DNA of 64,000 nucleotides, from assembly GCF_000213055.1 (NCBI RefSeq), contig NZ_CM001165.1:5540945-5604944 (forward strand), in the 5' to 3' direction. Position 1 is the first letter of the stretch. Each line of letters begins with the position of its first letter. Below are positions 9,659 through 18,721 of this stretch, piece by piece. This stretch comes from Streptomyces sp. Tu6071. Its GTDB lineage: Bacteria; Actinomycetota; Actinomycetes; Streptomycetales; Streptomycetaceae. Below the pieces are notes generated by a model, which had not been told where the DNA came from, searched no databases, and worked only from the letters and a program-made list of their open reading frames with translations. The translations under genes and the position numbers were made by a program.

Positions 9659-9731
9659 TCTCCTGTAGCTCAATTGGCAGAGCAGCCGGCTGTTAACCGG
9701 CAGGTTACTGGTTCGAGTCCAGTCGGGAGAG
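9659..9731 (+). tRNA. tRNA-Asn (anticodon GTT), copy 2
   Basis: A tandem copy five bases downstream of copy 1. It is identical except for a compensated change in the acceptor stem: TCTCCTG pairs with CGGGAGA. The changed base and its partner changed together, so both copies look functional. The CCA end is not encoded. Confidence 0.97.
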
Positions 9732-9737
9732 CACAGC

Positions 9738-9765
9738 GAAGGACCCCGGTTCGCCGGGGTCCTTC
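9738..9765 (+). terminator. Rho-independent terminator of the tRNA-Asn pair
   Basis: A 12-bp perfect stem (9738-9749 with 9754-9765) closed by a TTCG tetraloop, seven bases after the second tRNA-Asn. Confidence 0.85.
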
Positions 9766-9865
9766 TGCGTGTCACAGCAGGTCGGCCCCATCCGAGGCGA
9801 GAGATCGTATGACCGGCTATGCTGCGGCAGACGGCACAGACGGGGTCCACCCGACGCGCCGCGAC

Positions 9866-9939
9866 GGGGCGGTAGCTCAGCCGGTTAGAGCAGCGGACTC
9901 ATAATCCGTCGGTCCTGGGTTCGAGTCCCAGCCGCCCCA
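9866..9939 (+). tRNA. tRNA with anticodon CAT (Met elongator or Ile2)
   Basis: A 74-base cloverleaf: GGGGCGG pairs with CCGCCCC, the D-arm is TAGCTCAGCCGGTTAGAGC, the anticodon loop is CTCATAA and the T-loop is TTCGAGT, with discriminator A. A CAT anticodon outside an initiator-type backbone means either elongator tRNA-Met or tRNA-Ile2 (whose C34 is modified to lysidine). The sequence alone, read by eye, does not decide. It is not the initiator, because it has a normal first acceptor pair and no run of three G-C pairs at the anticodon stem. Confidence 0.93.
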
Positions 9940-10631
9940 CCGTGAAGTCGCCGGGGGACTTTCTCGCCCCGGGTTTTCGCGTGGGGTGCGCTCGGCGCAA
10001 CCCTTCCTCCGAACCGCCAGGGCCGTTCGCCCGCCCGCTGCTCTCCCGACGCGTACGTGCGGTGTTCCGCTCGCCCTGAGGGATGCGATCCTCCTCCGAG
10101 GTCGGCTTGGCGGCTACCACGCGGCGCATGCGCGGCAGTGATGGCCGTTCCGTGGCGGCGGTCCGCTTGTGCCGGGGAGCCGAGCGCCGGTGGCCTGGTC
10201 GCCGGTCCTTCCCGCGTACCGGACAGTCCGCTCCGCGCGGCCTGGACTTTCCGCCTCGCTCCGCGCTCGCGGCCACGCTCTCCGGCGAAGCCGTCCCTCG
10301 TTGGCCGGCGCCGGACCGCGGTGGCCGCCCGGGGGGTCGCGCCGCGGTGGGCGGGCGTGCTCAGGGGGCCTTCTTCGGCCGGGGTGGGGGTGTCGGTGGG
10401 GGCTGGAGAGGGTGGTTCCGGGGGGAGGGGGAGTCGACTGGAAATCGTTGGGCGGGATCTCGCCAGTCGGTGTTGCGCGTGGTGGGGAGGCGAAGGGGAC
10501 CGGGGAGTTCCGCGCGGGAGGGGCGAGGGGGTGGGCGGGGCGGCTTGAAATCGACACCGGGGAGGGTGGAATGCTCCGGTAGGGTCGGTCCGGCGCTTCG
10601 GAAGAGGCGGTGGATGAAGGGGGAGCATCCT
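9940..10631. other. Long intergenic region between tRNA and cluster
   Basis: About 690 bases with no supported gene. Open frames cross it on both strands, including an upstream extension of the SARP frame, but their composition is unconstrained. It is the junction between conserved core genes and the biosynthetic cluster. It should hold the promoter of the left SARP gene; I see none of the 11-bp heptamer repeats found elsewhere in the cluster. Confidence 0.55.
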
Positions 10632-13592
10632 GTGGGGGAGAGGCTCAGATTCCGTGTTTTCGGACCGCTCTCCGTGACGGTGGACGGACGGGCTGTTCCG
10701 ATCGGTGGGGCACGGCAGCGTACCGTTCTGGCCCTCCTGTTGCTCAATCCCGGCCGGATCGTGCCGGTGGACACGCTCGTCGACGCCGTCTGGAACAGTG
10801 CGCCTCCGGCCACCGCGCGCACCCAGATCGCGATCGTGATCGCGGCTCTGCGCAAGGCGCTCAAGGCCGAAAACGTGAGGGAAGACGTCATCGTCACGGC
10901 GCACCCCGGCTACGCGCTGCGCGCCGAGGGGCACCTCGTGGACTCGCTGGAGTTCGCCAGGCTCCTGAAGGAGGCGGAGGCCCACGCGGGCGGCAGGCGG
11001 TACGCGGAGGCCGCCGCACGGTACGACGAGGCGTTCGCGCTGTGGTCGGGACCCGCCTTCGCCGGCGTGGGCGGGACCGTCGTCGAGGACGAGGCGGCCC
11101 GCCTGGAGGAGCACAGGCTCAATGCCTACGACGACGCCACCGCCGTCCGGCTCGCCCTCGGCCACCACCAGACGCTCGTGCCCGAACTCGCCGCGCTCGT
11201 ACGCGAACAGCCGCTGCGCGAGAGGTCCAGGTACCACCTCATGCTCGCGCAGTACCGCTCCGGGCGGCGCGCCGAGGCGATGGCCACCTACCGCGAGGCG
11301 CGCGAGCAGTTCATCGAGGAACTCGGCATGGAGCCGGGCCCCGACCTGCGCGAGCTGCACGACGCGATCCTGCGCGACGACCCCTCGCTCGCCCCCGCAC
11401 CGCCCGCCCCCGGCCCGGCGGCGCGCTCCGCGCCTCTCCTCGTACCCTTCGAACTACCGCCCGACATCCCGGGATTCACCGGCAGGCAGCGTGAACTCGA
11501 CTGCCTGGAGGGTCTTTTCGCGGGCGGTGAGCGTCGCCACGGGCCCGCCCTGGGCATCATCACGGGGATAGCGGGAGTCGGCAAGACCGGCCTCGCCGTG
11601 CGCTGGGCGCACCGGGCCGCCGCGCACTTCCCCGACGGGCGGCTCTTCGCCGATCTGCGCGGCTACGACGAGGAGTACGAGCCGACTCCCGCCGCCGACG
11701 TCATCAGCCGCTTCCTGCGCTCGCTCGGGGTGCCGCCCGAGCAACTGCCGCCCGATGTCGACGACCTCGTCTCGATGTACCGCAGCGTGCTCGCCGAGCG
11801 GCGCGTCCTGCTCGTACTCGACAACGTCCGCAGCTACGCGCAGATCGAGTCCCTGCTGCCCGGCAGCGGCGGCAGTGTCGTGCTGCTCACGAGCCGCGAG
11901 CAACTGGAGGAACTGGTCGCCTGGCCGCAGAACGCGCGCGTGCACCTCGGCGTGCTCCCGCCCGCCGAGGCCGTCGACCTGCTCGGCCGGGTCGTCGGCG
12001 AGGAACGCGTCACCGCCGCGCCCGCCGACGCCGTGCGCCTCGCCGAACTGTGCGACCGGCTCCCGCTCGCCCTGCGGATCGCCGCTGCACGCCTCGCCTC
12101 CAAACCGCACTGGACCGTCGGCCACCTCGTCTCGCGCCTCGCCGACGAGCGCCGCCGCCTGGACGAGCTGAGCCAGGGCGGCGCGCAGGTGCGCGCGAGC
12201 TTCGAGCTGTCGTACCGGTACCTGCCCCCGCAGGCCGCGCTGCTCTACCGGCGGCTCGGCCTGCTCGACGTGCCCGACTTCGCCGCCTGGGTCGGCGGCG
12301 CGCTCCTCGACATCGACACACTGGACGCCGAACGGCTCATGGAGAGCCTCGTCGACGCCCAGTTCCTCGACGTCGTCGGCGTCGACGCGACCGGGCAACT
12401 GCGCTACCGGCTCCAGAACCTGCTGCGCCTCTACGCCCGCGAGCGGGTCTACGCCGAGGAGAGCGAGGAGGAGCAACGCGCGGCGCGCGAGCGGGTGTTC
12501 AGCTCCTTCCTGACGATCGCCGAAGAGGCGTACGCGCGCGACTACGGGCACCACAGCGGCGTCCTGCGCTGCACGGCACCCCGCCGCGAGATCGGCGCGG
12601 TCCAGCTCGACGGCTTGCTCGACTCGCCGCTCGAATGGCTGGAGGCGGAGCGGCTCTCGCTCGTCGCCGCCGTCGTGCAGGCCGCGCGACTCGGCTTCGA
12701 CGAACTGGCCTGGGGCATCACGGCCTCGGCGTCCGTGCTCTTCGACACCCGCAACTACCTCGACGACTGCCGGATCTGCGCGCACGCCGCGCTCGACGTG
12801 TGCCGCGAAACGGGAAATCTGCGCGGGCAGGCCGCGATGCTCCACGAACTGGGCGCGGTCGAGCAGGCCCACCGCCGCCTCGACACCGCGCACGCGCACT
12901 ACGCGCGGGCGCTGGAACTGTGCGGGGAACTCGGCGAGGCGACCGGCCAGGCCGTGAACCTGCGGAACCTCTCGATGCTCGAACGCTTCCGCGGCGACCT
13001 CGACACCGCGATGGGCCGCCTGGAGACCGCCCTGGAGATCTGCCGCACGGCCCAGGACGGCCCCGGCGAGGCGTTCACGCTCAGCGGCATGGCGCAGATC
13101 GAGCTGGAGCGGGGCAACAACGCCGACGCGCTCAAGCTCGCCGAGGAGGCCGTACGGCTCGGCGGCGGCAACGAGCGCGGCCTCGCCCAGGCCCTGCACC
13201 GGCTCGGTCAGGTCCACCTCGCGCTCGGCGGCCACGTACAGGCCGAGGAGGCGTTCCTGCGGGTCATCGAACTCGTGCGGGTCAAGAGCGACCAGGTCGG
13301 GCTCGTGTACGCGACGCTGGGGCTCGGCGAGAGCAGGCTCGGCGCGGGCGACGTCGAGGGCGCCGCGCGGACGCTGAGCACGGCGCTCGCCGAGGTCGCG
13401 CACATCGCCAGCCCGCTCGTCGACGGGCGCGTCCACCTCGCGCTCGCCGAGGCGCGGCGCAGGCAGGGCCGCATCGACGAGGCGCGCGAGCAGATCGCCG
13501 CGGCGCACCGGGCCTTCGCGACGATCGAGGCGCGCCGCTGGACGGCGCAGGCGGAGGCCGCTCTCGCGGCGCTCCAGGAGGACTCGGTGTAG
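10632..13592 (+). CDS. SARP-family transcriptional activator, AfsR-like (SARP-NB-ARC-TPR)
   Basis: A 986-residue regulator. The N-terminus (LRFRVFGPLSVTVDG) is the OmpR-type winged helix of SARP activators. The bacterial transcriptional activation domain follows to about residue 250, then an NB-ARC ATPase with P-loop GIAGVGKTGLAVRWAH near residue 310, then a C-terminal array of TPR-like helices. Such proteins bind 11-bp-spaced direct repeats overlapping the -35 region of pathway genes. I chose the GTG at 10632 because AAGGGGGAG lies six bases upstream; an ATG at 10614 is also possible. It stands at the left cluster edge, and its stop codon overlaps the putative operator of the next gene. Confidence 0.9.
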   Translation: MGERLRFRVFGPLSVTVDGRAVPIGGARQRTVLALLLLNPGRIVPVDTLVDAVWNSAPPATARTQIAIVIAALRKALKAENVREDVIVTAHPGYALRAEGHLVDSLEFARLLKEAEAHAGGRRYAEAAARYDEAFALWSGPAFAGVGGTVVEDEAARLEEHRLNAYDDATAVRLALGHHQTLVPELAALVREQPLRERSRYHLMLAQYRSGRRAEAMATYREAREQFIEELGMEPGPDLRELHDAILRDDPSLAPAPPAPGPAARSAPLLVPFELPPDIPGFTGRQRELDCLEGLFAGGERRHGPALGIITGIAGVGKTGLAVRWAHRAAAHFPDGRLFADLRGYDEEYEPTPAADVISRFLRSLGVPPEQLPPDVDDLVSMYRSVLAERRVLLVLDNVRSYAQIESLLPGSGGSVVLLTSREQLEELVAWPQNARVHLGVLPPAEAVDLLGRVVGEERVTAAPADAVRLAELCDRLPLALRIAAARLASKPHWTVGHLVSRLADERRRLDELSQGGAQVRASFELSYRYLPPQAALLYRRLGLLDVPDFAAWVGGALLDIDTLDAERLMESLVDAQFLDVVGVDATGQLRYRLQNLLRLYARERVYAEESEEEQRAARERVFSSFLTIAEEAYARDYGHHSGVLRCTAPRREIGAVQLDGLLDSPLEWLEAERLSLVAAVVQAARLGFDELAWGITASASVLFDTRNYLDDCRICAHAALDVCRETGNLRGQAAMLHELGAVEQAHRRLDTAHAHYARALELCGELGEATGQAVNLRNLSMLERFRGDLDTAMGRLETALEICRTAQDGPGEAFTLSGMAQIELERGNNADALKLAEEAVRLGGGNERGLAQALHRLGQVHLALGGHVQAEEAFLRVIELVRVKSDQVGLVYATLGLGESRLGAGDVEGAARTLSTALAEVAHIASPLVDGRVHLALAEARRRQGRIDEAREQIAAAHRAFATIEARRWTAQAEAALAALQEDSV

Positions 13593-13615
13593 AAGCTCAA
13601 TAATCCGGCGATAAG
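13587..13615 (+). promoter_or_regulatory. Heptamer repeats, 11-bp spacing (putative SARP site 1)
   Basis: GTGTAGA (13587), CAATAAT (13598) and CGATAAG (13609) start exactly 11 bases apart. They lie 53 bases upstream of the sbnB-like gene and overlap the stop codon of the SARP gene. Confidence 0.6.
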
Positions 13616-13668
13616 GCTGACTCCTACTTTCGGGCGGGACAATCCTCAGCCCGAAGTGGAGTTGACTC

Positions 13669-14706
13669 ATGCCGCCTGTTGCCGAGGCGCCGTTCTTCGC
13701 CGTGATCCCCGGTGCCCAGGTCCACGAGGTCCTGGACGGCCACGAGGGCGAGGTGGTGCGCATCGTCGAGGCGGCGTACCGCCTGCACGGGGGCGGCGAG
13801 ACCGTGAACCCGCCGTCCTACTTCCTGCGCTTCCCCGACCGCCCCGACTCGCGGATCATCGCGCTGCCCGCCTCGCTCGGGGGCGAGCACGGCGTCGACG
13901 GGATGAAGTGGATCTCCAGCTTCCCGCGCAACGTCGCCGCGGGCATCCCGCGCGCCTCCGCCGTGCTGATCCTCAACGACCCGCGCACCGGCTACCCCCT
14001 CGCCTGCCTGGAGAGTTCCGTCATCAGCGCGGCCCGCACCGCCGCGTCCGCCGCGCTCGCGGCGGCGCGGCTGAGCGAGGCGCGCGGGAGCCGCCCGCGC
14101 CGCGTCGGCTTCATCGGGACCGGCCTCATCGCGCGCTTCGTGCACCACTATCTCGCCGCGACCGGCTGGGATTTCGACGAAGTCGGCGTGCACGACACGG
14201 CCGCCGAGCACGCGGCCGGATTCGCCGACTACCTTGACCGCAGCGGGACCGGCGGCAAGGTGACCGTGCACGCGAGCGCCGAAAGCCTCGTACGCGACAG
14301 CGACCTCCTCGTCCTCGCCACCGTCGCCGCGCGCCCGCACCTCACCGAGCCCGGCTGGTTCGCCCACAACCCCCTCGTCCTGCACGTCTCGTTGCGCGAC
14401 CTGGCGCCCGAAGTCCTCCTGACCGGGGCGAACTTCGTGGACGACATCGAGCACTGCCTCAAGGCGCAGACCTCCCCGCACCTGGCCGAACAGCTCACCG
14501 GGGGACGGGAGTTCATCGACGGGACGCTCTACGACGTGCTGACGGGCAAGGCGCCCGTCCCCGCCGGGCGCCCCGTCTTCTTCTCGCCGTTCGGCCTCGG
14601 CGTCCTGGACCTCGCCGTCGGCCGGCACGTCTACGACACGCTCGCCGCGCGCGAGGCCCTTTCCGTCGTGCCGGACTTCTTCCACGAGATGCGGCGCTAC
14701 GGCTGA
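13669..14706 (+). CDS. sbnB: 2,3-diaminopropionate biosynthesis protein SbnB-like (ornithine cyclodeaminase family)
   Basis: A 345-residue NAD-dependent enzyme of the ornithine cyclodeaminase/mu-crystallin family. SbnB oxidatively splits N-(1-amino-1-carboxy-2-ethyl)glutamate into L-2,3-diaminopropionate, 2-oxoglutarate and NADH. Marks of the SbnB subgroup are GMKWISSFPRN near residue 84 (the substrate-binding lysine), the Rossmann motif VGFIGTGLIARF near residue 145, and the lack of true ornithine cyclodeaminase features. Its partner SbnA-like enzyme lies 8 kb away in the same cluster; VioK of viomycin biosynthesis is a homologous case. The ATG at 13669 follows a purine-rich GAAGTGGAG. The upstream heptamer repeats suggest SARP control. 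Confidence 0.88.
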   Translation: MPPVAEAPFFAVIPGAQVHEVLDGHEGEVVRIVEAAYRLHGGGETVNPPSYFLRFPDRPDSRIIALPASLGGEHGVDGMKWISSFPRNVAAGIPRASAVLILNDPRTGYPLACLESSVISAARTAASAALAAARLSEARGSRPRRVGFIGTGLIARFVHHYLAATGWDFDEVGVHDTAAEHAAGFADYLDRSGTGGKVTVHASAESLVRDSDLLVLATVAARPHLTEPGWFAHNPLVLHVSLRDLAPEVLLTGANFVDDIEHCLKAQTSPHLAEQLTGGREFIDGTLYDVLTGKAPVPAGRPVFFSPFGLGVLDLAVGRHVYDTLAAREALSVVPDFFHEMRRYG

Positions 14707-14780
14707 CGCCGGGCGGGCGAAGGGCCGGGGACGGCCGGACCCGTGCGCCCGCGCGCGGGGGCCCGGCACCCCGGCCCGCC

Positions 14781-14809
14781 GCCGGTACGGCCGTACTCCC
14801 CGTACCGGC
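14781..14809 (+). terminator. Hairpin after sbnB-like gene
   Basis: A 10-bp perfect stem (14781-14790 with 14800-14809) with a nine-base loop, in the 201-base gap between sbnB and trpE. It could be a terminator. I found no Trp-rich leader peptide that would make it a trp attenuator. Confidence 0.4.
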
Positions 14810-14907
14810 GCCCGCACCCGTCCTGCCCACCGCACCCCGTGTCCCCCAGCCGCACCACCGCACCCCGCACCGCCCCACCACCCCCGAGGAAGAGGAATGG
14901 GATCACC

Positions 14908-16419
14908 GTGACCACCCTGCTCGACTCACCGGCCCAGGCGGGCGCGGCGGCGCCGCCCGCGGTCGCCGTCCGCGTCGCGACGCTGCCCCTGCCCCCGCAC
15001 GACCCGCTGGAGCTGTTCACCGCGCTGCGCGAACGCGCGGGCGAGACCGAGGTGTTCCTCCTGGAGAGCCTGGAGGCGCCCGCACAGGACGGCGGCACCG
15101 CCGTCGTGGGCTGCGGGCGGCTCGCCGAGATACGCGTGCACGCCGACCGGATCGCCGTCGACGCGCCCGCCCCACTCGCCGCCCCGCTCCTCGCCGCCGT
15201 CGACACGGCCGGGCTCGCGCCGCTGCCCGACGGCTCGCGCGCGCTCGGCGCGGACACCGACGTGTGGGACGTCCTGCGCGCGGTGCAGTCCGTCTTCCGC
15301 GTCGAGACCGACGCGGCGCCCGACACGTACGCCTTCGGCTTCCTCACGACCGTCGGCTACGGCGCCGCGTGGCACATGGAGCGGCTGCCCGAGCGCACCG
15401 GCGAGAGCGGCCCCGACCTCGTGCTCGCGCTCTTCCGCGACGTCGTGCGCTACGACCTCGACGCGGGCACGGCCGAACGGCTCGCCGCGACGAGCGAGCA
15501 TTTCCCACCCGTAGCGAAGGACCTGGTCGAGGAGGGGCTCGCCGCGCTGCGCCCGGCGGGGCCGCTGCCGCGGGCACCGGAGCCGCGCGCCGTGCGCGAC
15601 AGCACCGACCGGGACTCGTACCTGGAGTCGGTCGCGCGCTGCCTGCGGCACATCGGCGTCGGCGACGTCTACCAGATCCAGATCGGTCACCGCATCGAGG
15701 TCGACACCGAGCTGACGCCGCTCCAGGTGTACCGGCGGCTGCGGCACCGCAACCCCTCCCCGTACATGTACCTCGTGCCGCGCGAGGGCACGACCCTCAT
15801 CGGGGCGAGCCCCGAAGTGCTGTACCGCACCGAGGGCGGGCAGTTGATGATGCGGCCCATCGCGGGGACCGCGCCGCGCTCGGGCGACCCCGCGGTCGAC
15901 GGGCCCAGGATCGAGGCACTGCGGGCGAGCGAGAAGGAGCGCGCCGAGCACGTCATGCTCGTCGACCTGTGCCGCAACGACATCGGCAGGGTCGCCGTGC
16001 CCGGCTCCCTCGCGGTTCCCTCGCTCATGACCGTCGAGACCTACTCGCACGTCTTCCACCTCGTCTCGACCGTCGAGGGGCGGCTCGCGGCCGGTCAGGA
16101 CGCGTGGTCGACGCTGTGCGCGACCTTCCCCGCGGGGACCGTCACCGGGGCGCCCAAGATCCGTGCCATGGAGCTGATCGCCGACATGGAGAGCGCGCCG
16201 CGCGGGATGTACGCGGGCGCGGTCGGCCTCGTCGACGTACGCGGCTGGTCCCGGCTCGCGCTGTGCATCAGGACGGTCACGCACGACGGTACGGGCTACT
16301 CCACGCAGAGCTGCGCCGGCATCGTGGCCGATTCCGAGCCCGCCGCCGAGTGGCGCGAGACGCTGCACAAGATGGGTGCCGCCTACTGGGCGCTGACCGG
16401 GCGGGAGCTGGCCCCGTGA
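14908..16419 (+). CDS. trpE: Anthranilate synthase component I (TrpE-like)
   Basis: A 503-residue chorismate-using enzyme that makes anthranilate with the amidotransferase encoded next. Catalytic-domain motifs are [21 protein letters not shown] and the C-terminal [11 protein letters not shown] and SQSCAGIV-type segments. The N-terminal LLES (about residue 50) and the NPSPYM segment correspond to the tryptophan-binding pocket of TrpE, so feedback inhibition by tryptophan may be retained. It is translationally coupled to the glutaminase by a GTGA overlap. The start is the GTG at 14908 with GAGGAAGAGG upstream. It is presumably a second, pathway-dedicated copy that raises supply of tryptophan for the halogenase. 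An aminodeoxychorismate synthase is less likely given the LLES and PIAGT motifs. Confidence 0.88.
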   Translation: MTTLLDSPAQAGAAAPPAVAVRVATLPLPPHDPLELFTALRERAGETEVFLLESLEAPAQDGGTAVVGCGRLAEIRVHADRIAVDAPAPLAAPLLAAVDTAGLAPLPDGSRALGADTDVWDVLRAVQSVFRVETDAAPDTYAFGFLTTVGYGAAWHMERLPERTGESGPDLVLALFRDVVRYDLDAGTAERLAATSEHFPPVAKDLVEEGLAALRPAGPLPRAPEPRAVRDSTDRDSYLESVARCLRHIGVGDVYQIQIGHRIEVDTELTPLQVYRRLRHRNPSPYMYLVPREGTTLIGASPEVLYRTEGGQLMMRPIAGTAPRSGDPAVDGPRIEALRASEKERAEHVMLVDLCRNDIGRVAVPGSLAVPSLMTVETYSHVFHLVSTVEGRLAAGQDAWSTLCATFPAGTVTGAPKIRAMELIADMESAPRGMYAGAVGLVDVRGWSRLALCIRTVTHDGTGYSTQSCAGIVADSEPAAEWRETLHKMGAAYWALTGRELAP

Positions 16420-17030
16420 ACGTCCTTCTCATCGACGCCTACGACAGCTTCACGCACCTCATCGACCAGTACCTGCGCACGCTCGGCGCCCGCACGCGCG
16501 TCGTGCGCTCGCGGACCCGCGAGCCGGGGGAACTGCTCGCGCTCGCACCGGACGCGGTCGTGCTCGGGCCGGGGCCCGGCCACCCGGCGGACTCCGGGCA
16601 CGTGGAGCTGGTCCACGCCTTCGCGGGGCGCGTGCCGCTCCTCGGGATCTGCCTGGGGCACCAGGCGATCGCCCTCGCGTACGGGGGCGAGGCCGGGGTC
16701 GCGCCGCGGCTGCGGCACGGCAAGACGAGCCCCGTCGACCACGACGGGCGCGGTCTCTTCGCGGGGCTCGACGGGCCCCTCACGGTGACCCGCTACCACT
16801 CCCTCGTGGTCCGCGAGCCGCTGCCCGCGGCCCTGGAGGTCACGGCGCGCGCCACGGACGACGGCTGCGTCATGGGTCTCAGGCACCGCGAGCACGCCGT
16901 CGAGGGGATGCAGTTCCACCCGGAGTCCATCACCACGCAATCGGGGGAGGAACTTCTTGCGAACTTCCTCGCGCGCGCGGCGGATTCAACGATTCCGAGC
17001 GGCGGATTCACAGATTCCGTGCGACGTTAA
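16416..17030 (+). CDS. trpG: Anthranilate synthase component II, glutamine amidotransferase (TrpG-like)
   Basis: A 204-residue class I glutamine amidotransferase that supplies ammonia to TrpE. The nucleophile is in [10 protein letters not shown] (Cys near residue 79) and the His-Glu pair is in MQFHPESI. The N-terminal [10 protein letters not shown] is typical of the TrpG/PabA family. It overlaps trpE by four bases. The protein ends with a short serine/glycine-rich tail (about 14 residues) beyond the usual family end. Confidence 0.92.
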   Translation: MNVLLIDAYDSFTHLIDQYLRTLGARTRVVRSRTREPGELLALAPDAVVLGPGPGHPADSGHVELVHAFAGRVPLLGICLGHQAIALAYGGEAGVAPRLRHGKTSPVDHDGRGLFAGLDGPLTVTRYHSLVVREPLPAALEVTARATDDGCVMGLRHREHAVEGMQFHPESITTQSGEELLANFLARAADSTIPSGGFTDSVRR

Positions 17031-17177
17031 GCGTCCACGGCCTGCGGGTATATCGTCGTTATCGTTTTCCGGTGGAGGGGGGAAGCGCGGCGATAACAAG
17101 GCGAAGCCGCTGCTCCGTAATTTTCTCGGTGTCGGAAAGACAAGCAGCGAGAAGCAGAATTTCCAGGGGGAAGAAAA

Positions 17178-17537
17178 ATGCGGAGCATCGTATTCGGCGC
17201 CAGAGAGAACACGGTTCAGGCGCTCGTGATCGCGGTCATGACGAGCGGCGCGTTCCTCGCGACGGTCGCGGTCGGCGGCACGGCGCACGCGGCGGGGGCC
17301 GCGGGGGCGGCGGGCGCGGGAACGGTGCGCGTGGTGGCCGGGGCGAGCGACGGCAAGGACGGCCAGGACCCGTGGAACATCGCGCCGGCCGCGGACGGCA
17401 TGGACGGCACGGACGACCAGGACCCCTGGAACAGCGGCCCCGACGACCAGGACCCCTGGAACCTGCTCCCCGTCGGGGCCACGGCCGGCCTCACGGTCGT
17501 CGTCCGGCACACCGACGGCCAGGACCCCTGGAACTGA
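17178..17537 (+). CDS. Secreted small protein with four DPWN repeats
   Basis: A 119-residue protein I do not recognise. The N-terminus has Arg residues, a hydrophobic stretch ([20 protein letters not shown]) and AHA|A, a likely signal-peptidase site near residue 39. The mature part is Ala/Gly-rich, then carries four units (DGQDPWN, DDQDPWN, DDQDPWN, DGQDPWN), the last ending directly at the stop codon. All four tryptophans are in the repeats. It is transcribed between trpG and trpD, with GGGGGAAG upstream of the ATG. Possible roles are a secreted binding or structural protein, or a multi-core ribosomal peptide precursor; the signal peptide argues for the first. No function should be assigned. 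Confidence 0.8.
   Translation: MRSIVFGARENTVQALVIAVMTSGAFLATVAVGGTAHAAGAAGAAGAGTVRVVAGASDGKDGQDPWNIAPAADGMDGTDDQDPWNSGPDDQDPWNLLPVGATAGLTVVVRHTDGQDPWN
17358..17534 (+). repeat. Four 21-bp repeats encoding DxQDPWN
   Basis: Near-identical units at 17358, 17412, 17442 and 17514, each GAC-G(G/A)C-CAGGACCC(G/C)TGGAAC. They differ at two positions only. The low divergence at the DNA level points to recent internal duplication or strong constraint. Confidence 0.85.
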
Positions 17538-17566
17538 CACCGGACGGCGAGCGAAGGAGAGGGAGC

Positions 17567-18661
17567 GTGGAGCAGCGGCAGGAAGCGCGGCGCCCCGAGC
17601 GGCACTGGCAGGGCCTGATCGGTGCGGTGATCGAGGGGCGGGACCTGGACGGTGAGGACACCGCCTGGGTCATGGACCGGATCATGCGGGGCGACGTTCC
17701 CGACGCGTTGATCGCGGGGTTCCTCGTGGCCTTGCGGGCCAAGGGTGAGACGGTCGCCGAACTCGACGGTCTCGTCGGGGGGCTCATGGACCACGCCGTC
17801 ACGGTGGACGTACCGGGCCGGACCGTCGACGTCGTCGGCACCGGAGGGGACGGGGCGCACACCGTGAACATCTCCACGATGGCGGCGATCGTCGCGGCGG
17901 GAGCCGGGGCGAGGGTCGTGAAGCACGGGAACCGGGCCGCGAGTTCGGCGTGCGGCTCGGCGGACGTCCTGGAACGGCTCGGGGTCGGGCTCCGGCTCAC
18001 GCCGGAGGAAGTGGCCAGGTCCGTCGACGAGGTGGGGATCGCCTTCTGCTTCGCGCCGGACTTCCACCCGGCGATGCGGCACGCGGTCGGCGCCCGCAAG
18101 GCGCTCGGCATCCCGACGGTGTTCAACGCGATCGGTCCGCTGAGCAACCCGGCCCGGCCCTCGGCGCAGGCGGTCGGGGTCGCCGACCCCCGGCTGCTGC
18201 CGCTCGTCGCCGGGGTACTGGCCCGGCGCGGCGTGGAGGCGCTCGTCTTCCGCGGCGACGACGGGCTCGACGAACTGACCGTCACGACGAGCTCGCGGGT
18301 GTGCGCGGTGACCGGGGGCACGGTGCGCGAGGAGCGCTTCGACCCGCGTGCCCTGGGCATCCCGTACTCGCCCGTGGAGGCGCTGCGCGGCGGCGACGCC
18401 GGGACGAACGCGGCGGTCGCGCTGCGGGTCCTCGCGGGGGAGCGGGGCCCCGTGCGGGACGCGGTACTCCTCTCGGCGGCGGCGACGCTCGCGGTCGGCG
18501 AGCCGGCCGGGGACCGTACGGTGACGGAACGGATCGCCGCTGCGCTCCCGGCGGCCCGTGCCGCGATCGACTCGGGGGCCGCCCGGCAGACCCTGTCCCG
18601 CTGGAGCGCGCGGAGCGGCACGCCGCACAGCCCCGTGCCGCCGGTGGGCGTCGCGGCCTGA
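17567..18661 (+). CDS. trpD: Anthranilate phosphoribosyltransferase (TrpD-like)
   Basis: A 364-residue enzyme that transfers phosphoribose from PRPP to anthranilate, the second step to tryptophan. The PRPP site is [15 protein letters not shown], followed by [18 protein letters not shown], and the acidic metal site is GDDGLDELT. The start is GTG at 17567 with GAAGGAGAGGGA directly upstream; open frame further upstream overlaps the DPWN protein and is not used. With trpE and trpG it covers the entry to tryptophan. No trpC, trpF, trpA or trpB is in the window, so the host genes must finish the pathway. Confidence 0.93.
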   Translation: MEQRQEARRPERHWQGLIGAVIEGRDLDGEDTAWVMDRIMRGDVPDALIAGFLVALRAKGETVAELDGLVGGLMDHAVTVDVPGRTVDVVGTGGDGAHTVNISTMAAIVAAGAGARVVKHGNRAASSACGSADVLERLGVGLRLTPEEVARSVDEVGIAFCFAPDFHPAMRHAVGARKALGIPTVFNAIGPLSNPARPSAQAVGVADPRLLPLVAGVLARRGVEALVFRGDDGLDELTVTTSSRVCAVTGGTVREERFDPRALGIPYSPVEALRGGDAGTNAAVALRVLAGERGPVRDAVLLSAAATLAVGEPAGDRTVTERIAAALPAARAAIDSGAARQTLSRWSARSGTPHSPVPPVGVAA

Positions 18662-18667
18662 CAGACC

Positions 18668-18705
18668 CCGGGCTCCGGGGAGGCGCGCGCCTCCCCGGAG
18701 CCCGG
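18668..18705. terminator. Bidirectional terminator, 19-bp perfect palindrome
   Basis: Bases 18668-18686 and 18687-18705 are exact reverse complements. The palindrome sits between the convergent trpD and antiporter genes, 6 and 16 bases from their stop codons. Confidence 0.8.
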
Positions 18706-18721
18706 TTCCTACGTACGGGGA

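Noticed and set aside
9581..9731. Link between the two tRNA-Asn genes and the AAC-rich peptide gene
   Set aside because: Both tRNAs lie in the conserved left part beside other housekeeping tRNA genes, 20 kb away, with their own terminator; coincidence is simpler.
17048..17065. Another heptamer site (GTATATC and TTATCGT) before the DPWN gene
   Set aside because: The words do not match the consensus well and the spacing fits only with a shifted register.
17178..17537. DPWN protein as a trp attenuator leader peptide
   Set aside because: It is 119 residues with spaced tryptophans and a signal peptide. Leader peptides are short with adjacent Trp codons next to a terminator, which is not seen.
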